Part shown: positions 1-12,834 of the stretch, piece by piece
Position numbering within the stretch: the first letter of the stretch is position 1
Layout of the letters: every line of letters begins with the position of its first letter
Assembly: GCF_000485595.1 (NCBI RefSeq)
Contig: NW_014577528.1
Span: 158,392-182,827 of the forward strand
Direction of reading: 5' to 3'
DNA length: 24,436 bases
Source: Priapulus caudatus
Lineage: Eukaryota > Priapulida > Priapulimorpha > Priapulimorphida > Priapulidae
Translations under genes and position numbers: made by a program
The notes under the pieces: model-generated
What the model was told of the DNA's origin: nothing
What the model saw: the letters and a program-made list of their open reading frames with translations, nothing else
Databases searched by the model: none

Positions 1-2999
1 ATTTAAAAGCAAAAGGATTGTAATATCTTATTTAAACGACATATAGTTTCAAGTTATAAATATGGATAAATTTGCCCTAAAATGAATAATTCGTTTCGGA
101 TCCGTCTTTAAATAACATTTTAGTATATAAATGATAATTGCACTTTTCTGTGATTAGCCCTCGGTCTGGTACGCCGTCTTGCAAAAATGACTAGCAACGG
201 CCACGGCCATGTGGTCAGTCTTATATCCATACCGGGTCTCTCCAACATTTCTTCAGGACCCTAGCGAAGGGGGTCGCAGACGGGTCGGGCGCGGAGGTTG
301 TCATGGCGCCCGTATTTCAAATTTCTGGTGCAGACGTGTTCAATGTGTAATTAATGTATGAAAAAAACAAAATTACCCGAATTAGTGCTAATCTGGTAGA
401 GCAACAAAATACCTGCTGCGTGGGTTCCCGCGAGTGTTTTATATATGTGAGCGACTTTTATCCCTAGGTACAGTTAAGTAGGCCTACATAGTGATATCTG
501 ATGGCACTGCCCAAAGCTAAAGTATGAATCCTGGATAGAGGGAGAATCACTAGCAACGTTCTTTATATCCCTTTAAGGATTACTCCCCGGAGGCCGAAAC
601 CGGAAAATATTTATTCCACCTGCAAGACGGGCGATATTGCTCTAATGAAGAAGTGTACCCCCAACGAGCACCCAGTTTATTGCTTTAGACATCTGTGTAA
701 ATGTGCGTCAATCGCTTCCATTATCTCTGGATAGAGAAACTAACGATATTTATTCAATTAATCACTGTCTTTTTATTTATGAGGAAATAACTATCTCTAT
801 GGCTTCAAGCCCACAAAAAAATTTTTTCTCATGAAATTTCCGAGCACCCTAATTATGTTCGACCACACAAATTTTGAATTTTTATGTAAATAAGATATTT
901 TGTTTTTATTTATTTTCGATCAGATTCACCAGAGAGAGATTGTTGAGCGATTAAAAAACATGTTTGGCCACATGTTAAGCACAAATAGTGTACCGCAACA
1001 AGTGCCGCCAGAGCGACACGCGCTCAACTGTACGTGGCGGGGTGTACTGTGAGCAGGTTATTCTTTTCTGATAAAACTTTCACTGGCCAACCGAACTCAA
1101 GTGCGCCCCTCCTGCCACTGCGTTCGCGCACCGAGCATTATGATTATCACTTACTAATACAGGTGCTGATCAAAATCTATTATAGGCTTTGCTATACTAG
1201 TGGTTAGTACACGGTAATAAAATGACAGCTGTGTGTTAACTTTTTTAACAACCTATGACTTTGCTTATTGATTTATCAGGTGTTATTCCTGAATATATGC
1301 GCTTTCGATCCGCTGCGAGTTCGTAGTCGGTGGTGGTGGGGAGAGGGTGGGGAAGGGTGGGAGGGGGAAAAGACGAGGAGAGGGGAGCGGGTTTGGGGGA
1401 TTAGGGGCGGGTAGAGGGGCCTCTAAATAGCAAAAGCAGTTCAGTCCTTTGTATATCACTCCAGTCAACAAGTTCTATGTTTTAACCCTCCTCTTTGGAG
1501 GTGGTCAAACGGTTATCAGACAAACCTTACTCTTCGCTAGAACCGTACCTCTTAGTTTTGTGCTCCTCCCGGCTAACCCACGTCAGACCAGGTTTAAAGT
1601 GGATTTCATTGGTCCTTTCAAATAATTCTTAGTGATAATAAAACGGATTTAGAGTCAGGCGCTGAACCAAAAAAAATGTTTTTGCACTCGGTCCGTTTAG
1701 ACCATGACTTCAGAAATATGTCTGATGATCTGACCTTTCCCCCACTTGCCCTTTTACCTTTTGTCCTCCTTATTTCGCGCTTGTGATCTGCGGTTTCCTT
1801 CTCCATCCTCACTTACTTACATCGAATATTAATGAAAGAGCGTTTTAAGGTCGAGAGCCGGTTGAAGGTATTCCCTTCCTTGTGTGCGTCGCCAATTCCG
1901 TATTGTCCTCCTATAGGGGGAAAATATTCTCCCTCTATTGACAACAGCTTGACCTCACCCACTTTGCCCCATTGGACCCGCCATGTAATTCGATTCCCGA
2001 TGCATATCCTCTCGCTTTCATCAGAAGGAAATTATGAATTGTTCTCCCTTTTGTGCGAAGAAGAAAATATTTTATCTCCCCTGCAAATTATTCCAATTCG
2101 AGAAATTTTTTTAGAAGTCGTGGAAGCTCTTGATGTATTCATTTATTCCAAGTAGTTCAAACTGCGGCGTTTTTCTATTTTTCCACATAGTATGCATTTA
2201 TCGCCGTGAGGCTCGGGACACGCATCGGGCTTGTTGCTGTGCTCGTCATATCTAATAAACCAGACTGGTAAGAACCAGTCTATTTCGATACTTGAACAGT
2301 TGATGTGATGAAATTACCCTCTATTATAGCTCTTTAATTGTATAAGATATGCTAGTGTGCAGCCATACTGCGACAGATCAAAATATGAGTAAATCGTCCT
2401 GTTGTTGTATTTTGTGAATGATTATGATTATTTCCCCTTGTTCCATATTTTAACAGATAGACTATTTAAAACTAATCGATCCACCAATATTTCGCACACG
2501 CTCAAGCGTAAATTGCTAATAATGAGAATAGTAACGCCTGTTCCGAGAAGTGGATTGGAAAGTTGGCGACCGTTAAAAGTTAGAATTAAACGTGGCAGAA
2601 AATTTTACCGAGGAGACCAATGGCGATCTATGTTGTGCAGCTTGACTCCAGCATCTGGTTTTAGGTGGTTCATTGTACCCACGCCGCGTAACTTCGGCTC
2701 ATTCCTGAACAGACGATCACAATCAATCATAATCTGTTTTGTTTAAATACAATGGAAAAGTGTATGTTATGTTTAAATAGTGCTCGAAATCTCATATGAA
2801 TCACGTCCGTTTCTCCCTGGCTCATTCAAATTTCAAATTGCCTCATTGGTTAAATTTAGCGTGTAAGCCTTCCTATATAATATTGGCTCGCTACACTAAA
2901 TGTTTGGATTCTTTGAATACAGATTATATAAAAGTCAATGTTGGCATGGGCAATTCATCCTTGAGTGTGTCTTCTGTTGTAGCGGTGGGTGTCTAGAAC
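1..2999. other. upstream region without a recognised gene
   Basis: Several short open frames occur here (the longest are 1832-2155 and 2402-2746), but none has recognisable motifs, splice-site support or codon bias. The stretch 1320-1400 is purine-rich on the plus strand. Nothing here was recognised as a transposon. The region may hold distal regulatory DNA or old, decayed repeats. Confidence 0.5.
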
Positions 3000-3030
3000 C
3001 GATTGATTAACCCATCGTTGAAAACTGGTT

Positions 3031-3057
3031 TGACGTCAGAGCACAGCGAGCCATTGG
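3031..3057 (+). promoter_or_regulatory. candidate promoter: CRE plus inverted CCAAT box
   Basis: A perfect palindromic cAMP-response element TGACGTCA lies at 3031-3038. An inverted CCAAT box (ATTGG within CCATTGGTC) lies at about 3051-3059. Both sit 80-110 bases upstream of the ATG at 3141, a normal proximal-promoter distance. The two motifs are seen directly; promoter function is inferred. No TATA box was seen close by. Confidence 0.4.
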
Positions 3058-3140
3058 TCAGGCACGTTTTTTCAACGATTTAACATTTACAAGCGTTTTG
3101 TTTCAATTGGCATCACTAGCAGATTGTACATGAATGTAAC

Positions 3141-3241
3141 ATGGAATACAGTAATGACAGCTGTAGCAGAAGTGGATTGGTTTTTCGGGCTTTCCCGGAC
3201 GGCTGGAGGATAATGGGCGTAATTAAATTTCTGGGCTTCAG
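3141..3241 (+). CDS. candidate first coding exon of the M3 peptidase
   Basis: The ATG at 3141 has a good context (A at -3, G at +4) and an in-frame TAG just upstream. The frame stays open for 33 codons and ends at CAG|GTAAAT in phase 2, as required by exon 2. The peptide begins [12 protein letters not shown] and has no family motif, as expected for the variable N-terminus. It does not look like a strong mitochondrial presequence. A CRE and CCAAT box lie upstream. A weaker alternative is an ATG at 960 with a phase-2 donor at 1049. Confidence 0.45.
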
Positions 3242-6200
3242 GTAAATTTTCGTCTTAGTGACGGTCTTAGAAGCGGAGCACCACAGAGTCACCGCAGTAG
3301 ACGTTAGATGAGCGCTGTCGCTATGCGGCACTTGTTTTATATTGTCTAAGAGGCTTCCCAGGTACCCCCTGTGGTGTTCGCTGGTACCCCTATGGGGTAC
3401 TAGTACCCCCGGTTGGGAACCAAGGGACTACAGGAACCAGAAGAAAACAGGTAGTACAAATAATGAGAACACAACTTGACAAAAATGGAGACACAAAATT
3501 GGAACATACAATGGGAGTACAATGGGAGTAGGCGAAATGGGAATATTGCCGATTCTGAGAGTAGACAAAATGGGACGTAGGCAAAATGGGTGTAGGCCAA
3601 CTGAGATGTTACCCATCAAATACATCATTGAACCATGGCGTTTAGTATTGATTAATATGCTCAGGACGCCTGTCTCATCTCTCTCATCTTCTCACTCCCT
3701 TTCTGTTGCTGTGCTCATCCATTTCTATGCATGTAATGTTATCATAGTAATTAACTAACTTGATAAATATGTGAAACCGTCTTTACAGTAACTTTCAGTT
3801 TCAGTTTCATCAGTGCAAAACTAGTACTACATTTATTGGTGTGAAGAGCTCATAACTTGCATTTGTTTCAATCTAGTTTCAAGACCTATAGTCATTCGTG
3901 AACTCCTACAATGTATCCAAATAAATCCAGTATTATTCCGCTTCATACTTGATGCTCTCTCGGCTCACAATTGTATGCAGCCACAGCACATACACAAATT
4001 TTGCATGCAGCTTAACCTGTTAACACACTGACATATACCAACCACGTGTTTGTTCATTCATGGTGCTATATGCGTGCAATTTCTGTTTTAATTTTTGATC
4101 ACGTCATAGTTATAATGCAGGGGTAGAAATTAACTTTTGAACACGGGAGTCGAATGGACTCCCTACGCTCAAAAAGAGGGAGTCCGCAGTCTGAAGTTCA
4201 AAACTAAAGATATTAACAATAACACACGTGCTTATTTTTAAGATTCATGCAGTTGCACGTCTGCCATATTTTTTTTGGACATTGGCTGAAAAAATACGGT
4301 AATTCCGCGAGGTCGTGCTCCGGAACGAACTAGCTAGTACATCTGGCAGAATTTTCAGGGAGTCACACGGACTCCTGCATATGTCAAATCAGGGAGTCCG
4401 ACAGTAAATCGGGAACTATTTGACTCCGGACTCACGTTAATTTAGCACCCTGTAATGGTTACTTCATGGTGCTGCCTATAGTAGCTGCTGGCACTGTTTC
4501 AAAAATTTGCCTCTCCTATCACCGCTACATAAGCTATACATATCGGCGTGAAAGCGATATGTTAGTCTCTTTAACATTGGCACATTTTTAAAACAGTGTC
4601 CACGAATTGAGTTTATAATTCTCTACATTCTCATTACATATTCTCAATGAAGATTGAAGAAAGTAGTTCTGACTGACATTAAAACCTATTCCTACTTTAT
4701 TTTCCCAGCTTACCTGAAATTCCGGATGATACACCAGAGACCAACCCACTCATGCGAGTGGATGGCTACCCAGCATATAAATCTATCGATGTGAAGAAGC
4801 ATGCTGTTACAGGAATCGCAAAACGAGTAATTGAATTTGAATCAGGAATAAGTAGATTGGAGGAGAAGCTCTCAGGTATAATCAGTTCATTTAAAATGTC
4901 AAATTATTTATTCAAATCTATGTATTCTTAACTATTCTTTTCATTTTAGCTCACCTTGACATCGTCAAGCTGAGCTATTGCCATGGGTCGTCGTCCGCCG
5001 TACGTCCGTCCGTCCGTTCGTCAACATTTGGCTTCGGTCAACGATAACTCAGGAACCGTTTGACCCACATGTTTGAAATTGGGTGTAGTTGTTACTGCTA
5101 TGCTCCCATATTAAACGTCCTATTTTGGAGCACGCCAGTCGGCGTACTTTCGAGCCGCGTCGATTTTTTTGGCAAAAATGGGAATTGCCATTAGTCAGTT
5201 CAGGTTCAACGGATTTTGTTCATTTTTGGTATGTGAATGAATAAGGGCTAGGGGTTTTGATATTTAAAAAAAAAATGTAAGTTAGGTAGGGGTTGGCAAT
5301 TATATAGCATATAACGCAGATAACAAACAGTCTGTGGTGTGACACTCGTCTGGATTGTTTTACAAGATTTCATTGACAATATCTTTAATGCAAAATTGGT
5401 ATTTCCTCTCCACCCTGCCGATAAAACGTCTATATTAGAGTAAAGTTTTACAAAACATGTCGGAACGCAGCATAACCTATTTATTTCAAATGCCATCGCT
5501 ACAAAGCGGGTATAGCGCCATCTACGGTCACAAATTGTGATTCATTTTGGTTTATAAATTATTGCGATATACAGATGGCAATCGTTTCTATAATGTACGT
5601 CGATGGTTGCTCAATTAAAACTGACATCTTCTTACTCATTTGTGTCTTTTTTGTGGTGAGCTACAGTGTCATTGACACTTTCATTGATTTCCAAATTGAA
5701 TTGTAGAAAAAAAATGATGCATAAAATTTAGATTGTTAACCATTGTTTCATTCAACCTAATAGAAACATAATTTGTGATTTTTCAGATCCAAATATCCCA
5801 AAGACATTTGAAAATGTGATTGAGCCAATAGAAAAGCTGTCATTTCCAATTTCTTACTGTTGGAATACTTTCAAGAACCTAAACTATGTCAAGAACAGTG
5901 AGGATATGACAAATGCTATGAAACTTGTAAGTTAATAATAATGTAATGCTTTACTAACATTCCTAAAATAAAAATAAAAAAGAGATTTATCATAACTTTA
6001 GAGAATTTAGCATTAATTATAGGTAGAGATATGATTCGCATGAGTGATTCTAATTTCTGATTATAATATTTGTCTTCACGATATTATAAAACTTATCAAC
6101 ATTTTGACTTTTCACGTGTGTAATCACTCATCTTGTTCATGCTGTCATCTGTTGTGCAGGTCCACCCCCTCATATTGAAGGCTAGGGTGAAGCGGTTTCA

Positions 6201-9200
6201 GAGCGTACCTATCTATAATGCAGTCAAGGTCAGTCAAGTAATTAGATGCAGTGCAGTTAGAGCATTAAAGCTGTGTGTTTACTATTATCTCGCTATAATA
6301 GTGCGTGTATTCACGTGATTGTGATTTGCTCAAATGTTACCTCTATTCTAAATGGTGTGTGAATTTTTTTAGCCACGTTGGAAAATATATCAGGCTAATT
6401 AGCCACAGTCATATATGCCATTATGTTTATGTAACATGGTTGGTGATTCATTGCTTTCCATTACTAGCCATGAACATGATGAATGTAAGATATTCCTGTA
6501 ACCGCCATATGTGCTTTTATAACAATGATAGATGTGATAATAATTCTGAACATGGTGGAACATAGTACAATTATGGATGAGACTGTGGAGACAAATTCAC
6601 TCTGCTTTTAGGAGCTGAGTGCCGATAAAGCAAACCTAAGTGAAGCGCAGGACAGAGTTGTGCAGAAGTACATACTGGAGTCAAAACTGAATGGTGTTGA
6701 ACTCACTGGATACGATCAATATTACATGAACAATGTATTGCACAAGCTCGGTGAACAGAAGGAGAGATTCAGGTGCCGATGGAAAATTCCGGCGCTTAGC
6801 TGTAGATAGCCTTTTGCAGTTGCACCTGTTTCTACATTGAATGAAAATTTTTATACTACATTACTATTACATGTTTCTGTTACATGTTACATGTTACGAT
6901 ACAAAATTAATCGGTTCTGGTTATTCGTATGTCGAGGAAATCCTAATCACTACTTTTGTGAAAATTGTGATTGTTCCGGAATTGCTCTACTCATACAAGC
7001 CAAGCTCATGTTAACCCACTATAACGTTAATACATGTTACAGGACTTGTGTGCAGACAGCAACAAACAGGTTTAAACAAATTCTGTACGACAGAGAGGAC
7101 ATCATAGATATGCCCCAATCCTTGCTACGATATATTGCAGCAGACAGGTAGGATTCTAGCAGTGCCTACTTGAAGGGCAGCGTGTAATGGGAAACTAATT
7201 TAGGTGGCTAATTACATGATTAAGAGCACGAGCCGTTTCTAGGGTAGGGATAGGCATGATGAATCAAGGTGAATTGTTCACTAAAAACGTGCTGAACACA
7301 GTAGACACAAATGTTTGTTTTATATAGTTAGGGAGGTTGGTTATTAAAAAAAAATGATGTGATGTATACTGAAAGATATTAAAGGTAGATACTGGTTCTT
7401 GATCATTCTCATTGTATCATTTATAGCATCAGGCTATAATAAATTAAACTTTGTTACTGTAATGCATTCTTGGTGCAGCTTATTACAGTTTAAATTCTTG
7501 GAACTTTAATGTATACACTATGTCATACGAATTGACAAAGCATTATCCGGTTCTATTACACAGTATAAACTGTCTTGGAACCAGCTAAAATGATCAAGTT
7601 AGAACTCGAATATGCCTTACCAAATTTCTCCTTTAACAGCACGAAGCCAGAGAGGGGACCATGGGTTGTCACACTGCAGCCAACAGTATATCTGCCAGTC
7701 ATGGAGTACTGCAGCAATAGAGATGTCCGAGAGAATGTCTGGTTCGCCAACCAGATGCGTGCCTCCTCACAGGATCAACAAATTAACAACAGTGCAACGA
7801 TTCAAGAGATCCGCTTCCAAAAGTAAGTGAAGATCGCTTTTCACTTTCTATCTAGTCTGCTTCACTATCTGTTTCAATTGCAAGAGGTAGATTATCATTT
7901 GGTTTTTAATAGAGAATTACCAGAATTAAGATTTTAATCTGAATAACTGTTAATGAATGTAATTATCTAATGTGAGCAACCATGCATGCATGTCTTTTTA
8001 GTGCTTAGCTGCTGCTGCTTGGTTTTATTAATGCTATACAGTTGCTCATTCTTTTATATAAACATTTAAAAACATTTAGAAGAACGTTATTTCTTTTCGC
8101 AGGAGAGACCAAGCCAAGTTAGTTGGGTTTGATGACTATGCTCAGATGTCAATGGCAACGAAGATGGCTGGCAGTGTTGAAAATGTTCTCTCTATGATAG
8201 CAAGGTAATGGATCGTATACCAAAGTAATTTAAGTCACTAATCAACTGTGACAGCCTGAGGCCGCATTAGTATTTCTACTGAGTTGTGCAGCGCATTGAA
8301 CTTTTTGGGCTCAAAAATAGATAACAGTGTCAATAATTTACAAAATTCCCTGATTAACTGACAGAGACGGAGCGTTTTTAATATCCGTGTCTTGTAATTT
8401 GCAACTTGCCGATCTTTGTTTCCGACGCGTGAAGTTTGAAGGTGCACAGCGAGGGCATGGCTGCAAATGAGCTGAGCAGCCTGCAGGAGTTTGCGAACGA
8501 GCGAGGTTTCGATGGGACGCTCGAGGCGTGGGACGTGCCGTACTGGCGGCGCAAGCAGAAGCACTCGCTGTTCCAGTAAGCGAACGCTGTTGTCATGGTC
8601 TTGCTGCGATAGTAAACCAATAATTCTAAATGCTATGATTCGCTCACTTCGGCAAAATGGAAATGGTTTAATGAAAATTAGTCACATATATATATATATA
8701 AATACATATATGTTAACGATGTTACTCCGTTTCCTCTACTAATTTTCACGTTTTGCAAATCCTTGTCAGTAACACATATAACTCATGGACGGTGAGGAGC
8801 TCGCAAGCTCATGTTGCCATATCTGTTACCAATGTACCGTCTTTAAATAAATAAATAAATAAATAAAAAATAAATATACGTTTCAGGATAAACGATGCTG
8901 AGCTGATGCAGTACTTTCCGATGGAGCATGTATTGAATGGACTTTTCAAGCTGTGCGGAGAACTTTTTGGCATTACGGTTAAGGCACGTCATTGCATTTT
9001 TCCCTTCTAATCCTAACGCTATCAGGTTTGTATATATGCACCACATGTGAATTAACTCGTGTGTATTTATGTGATATGCGAAACGTGTGAATAAACTTTC
9101 TTTTTTTTAAACTTTTTTTTAGCAAGCGGATGGTGCTGCTGAAGTTTGGGATAGTAGCGTGCGCTTCTTTAATGTCTATGATGAAGATGGTAAGTCCAAG

Positions 9201-12200
9201 TAACTGTCGGTATGCATAGAAAAGTATGCTCACTTTAAAATTTGTTCGTAAGAGTTTAAGACTGGTGTATTATGAAAAAATGTTGCGAGTGGAGATATGT
9301 TATATGTTGATGGTAAAATGCAGTGATGTATTCATAATATCTCAACAAAGATAAAAACTGAAATTTTTATCATGTTTTACAGGTACGCACTTATCATCCC
9401 TATACTTGGATCCATATTCCAGGCCTTTAGAGAAGATGGCTGGAGCTTGGGTAGAGTCTGGTAGAAGTGAGCATATGTAGTTGCCTTTATGTGTATTCAA
9501 AATTACTGAAATGACTAGTATCACTATGCAAGCTGTAGATTACCTGATGTGTGGCTACATGTTTACAGAAGAAGACATGCATGCATGGGGCCTGGAAAAG
9601 TGCATGATGCCTTCCTAAAGAGATATAAACATTTTCTCATTTTCGAATTGCTTTCTAAGTGTGTTGGACATTGGCCATGTATATTCGATTGAATAGTGCA
9701 TTTAGGTTTCGAAGTTTTAGGTTACATTTGAAGTTTCGAATAGTGTGACATACGTGTTGTGGCTCGCTTGGCATTATCAGTTATCACTTGTTTCCTACCC
9801 AGGTCGCAGTGATGTTTGCAGTGCGTTTCCATTGGCCTATCTGAACTGCAATGTGGCTCCTCCAGTACTGGGTCAACCTGCACTAATGTCTTTCTCTGAA
9901 GTGAAAACGCTGTTTCATGAGGTAAGTCAAATTGGAGATGAATTTTAATATATAAAAAAATACGGGCCTCAACACACGGATTAGTCACACTCCCATATAC
10001 ATGGAGAGGGGGGGCTACTTAATTATAATTAAGTGCATTTTGTTAGAGTGTAGTATGAAACGTGGCATGTTTACTATATTTATATGGGCTATATATAGCA
10101 TATATGCGATATCGTGTTGATTTGATCAAGTGCAGCCTCTACCACATGTGGACTTTATTAAGTGTGAGCAGCACTAGTTGTAAAACCCCAACCTGGTTTA
10201 GCATGAGCTCGTATGTAGCACTAGCAATAATTAGATATTTTCTCAGCTTGCAGTACCCCAGGCAGTATGAGAGGTAGAATTCAATACCCAGCACATGTAA
10301 TTACTTCTTACACAGATGAATGTTACACACCATCACAAATTGATGGAGTCAGGATTTCCTTTCATCCAAACACCCTCACATGCTGCACACACGCACATAC
10401 ACATGCAAATACGAATGCACACACCCACATACCTGCCCACCTAGAGACCTAAACACAATCTTGCACATGTGCATGGACTTCCACTAACCTGATATATGCA
10501 GTGCCATAACATTTATTTATATAAGAAGAAAATCTTGTGAAAACGTGGTGACAAACACAGTATAAACATTATGTTTGTAATTCAGGTTTTTTCTTTGACG
10601 TTAATAACATTAAGTTGCGTGGTGGCCATATTAGCCTACGTGAAAGTAGTTTGGCTTCATCCACCTTGTAATGTTATCCATTCTCAGTTTGGTCACGCGC
10701 TGCAGCATTTACTGACTGGCATGCCATATAGCGACGTGGCTGGACTCGCTAACGTAGAATGGGATGCAGTGGAAATATGCTCAACATTCATGGAGAACTG
10801 GTTGTATGACAAGACCACTATGGGGTATATCAGCTGTCACGTTGACACTGGAGCTACGCTACCAGATGAGATGCTGAAAAATCTCATTCGAGGTATTTAT
10901 CATTATACAAAATGTGTAATATTAACTAGTGATACGTATACTTTTTGCTATACATTAATACTGATTTCTTCATATTCACGATTCTGTTTCGTGTTTGTTC
11001 GGCAACTGCAATGCGTGTTCACATAGAATGTTATCGAATGTAACAATTTTTTTACGAGTGACCAATTTATTTCTCAGTTATAATTGGCTCTCCATGCTTG
11101 TATGCTTTCGCGTAATTATTGTTAGTAGCCTTGTGCTGGGGCCATTATAATCAACCATCTAACATTGCTATTTTGCTCAAGGCAGACTAGGGGTTTCATT
11201 ACATGGACTTAATTGTATGAGAGAAAGTGCTGTTGGCTGAACCTTGATGAATATCACATATACAGCTTTGTCCATTTGTATGTTGTCCAGTAGTAAACAG
11301 CCAAATTCACCGAGCACTTTGTGCACGCGTAACATGAGCGCGTGTATAACTCATCACGTTATGCGATACATTTTTCCAGCCAGGAGGCACATGGCCGGAC
11401 ATGACATGATGTATCAGCTCTACCTGAGCGCTGTCGATATCGAATTATACACCAGGTGAGCGTCTGCTTGTAGTCGGATGTGATGAACCCGCCCATCTTC
11501 GCTACGTGCATCCCCTGTACCACACGTGCATATTAATGTGAACGTACCCATACGGCGTCAGTGTAGATATGCTCATGGTTCTAATGAAGGCACTTCCGTT
11601 AGTAGGCACTTCTCGTTCTAGAAGCTGCATAGCGTCGGATTAATAATTACTCGCCCGTGAGGGATTTTGTACGGAGTCCACCACGAGGGCAAATAAACAA
11701 TCAGCTCATGATGCGAAGAAAAGTAATCACATTTTATTATGTAGTCGGGAAGTGTGCAAGCTTTGGGCAAGTCGAATGGTGTTCGTTTACGTAGCTATAC
11801 GTACGTGGGCTATCATGCATGCACAACGCAACATGAACGGATGCACGCTCATGCACGCACAACGCTAGTTGCGTATTAGTCAATGTATGATTTTGTGCCG
11901 CTACTTTCTTTGTCATCTTGATATTCGTCCTATCGTTAATTAATTCACCCTACCTTTATTTGTCATACACACTGGAAGCAAGACCTATTAGTGTAACTTT
12001 TACGTTCACCTAAAACAACCGCAGCATCTCGCGCTGTCGAAATCTGTCGTCGGAATTTCCCTAGACAAATCGGCTACCGTTTGCGTCGAAACATTAGGCA
12101 TGATTTTTAAGTAAAGGTTTTAATAATATTCGTTTTTGCTACTTTCGCTAGAAAAGACTTCTGGTTGGAAACACAGCGAGAGACATGGGCCAAGTACATG

Positions 12201-12799
12201 CTGCTGACGATGCACAAGAAAGATGCGCATCTCTGCTCCTTCACACAAATCTTCGCAGGAGAATATCCGGCTGCCTACTACTCCTATAAATGGTCAGAGG
12301 TGCGTGTGTATGCTACGTATGTACATGTCTATTGTCTATATGTCTAGTGGAGACACCACTGATCATTCTGTGTGGTTTGAAAATCAATGTGTATTCAACC
12401 TAACTAACCCTAGCTGTAAACAAATTTTTATTGCATGCAAGATTAAAGTGTAAAATGTAAAGGTATACGCATAAACACAGAATACTAGTGATCAGAAGAG
12501 ATGTCTATGTACGCTGCCTTGGATTTGTAATTGGATTTATCGTAGTTAGTGTTTGTATGAATCGTCTTGGTAGCCAGAAGTTGATACTGCTACGAGAATG
12601 GTCCTGATTTCCCATATAGGTTACGCATAACTTGGCGCATAATTTACAGTGTGTGTCATTATTTTCATATAGATGATGTCAGCCGATGTATTCAGTGCAT
12701 TTGAGGAGGCAGGTCTAGACAACAGAGCTCAAGTACAAGCTGTCGGTCGAAGGTGAATTATTCATATATACACGTATACGCACGCACGCACGCACACAT

Positions 12800-12834
<35 letters not shown>

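Noticed and set aside
960-1048. Alternative first exon of the peptidase gene (ATG at 960, phase-2 donor ACT|GTGAGC).
   Set aside because: The phase fits, but the donor is weaker than at 3241, no promoter motif was seen, and the implied intron is 3.7 kb. Not excluded.
1832-2155. 107-codon open frame.
   Set aside because: No recognisable motif, no splice support and no compositional bias; probably chance.
2191-2267. Possible internal exon between acceptor CCACATAG and donor CTG|GTAAGA.
   Set aside because: Its frame lacks an ATG and cannot join either candidate first exon in phase. No family motif.
2402-2746. 114-codon open frame with a basic stretch.
   Set aside because: It does not start at ATG, and no homologous motif was recognised.
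10571-10687. Hydrophobic N-terminal extension in frame with exon 14.
   Set aside because: It is intron 13 read through; the family alignment and the HE|FGH junction require splicing at 10688.
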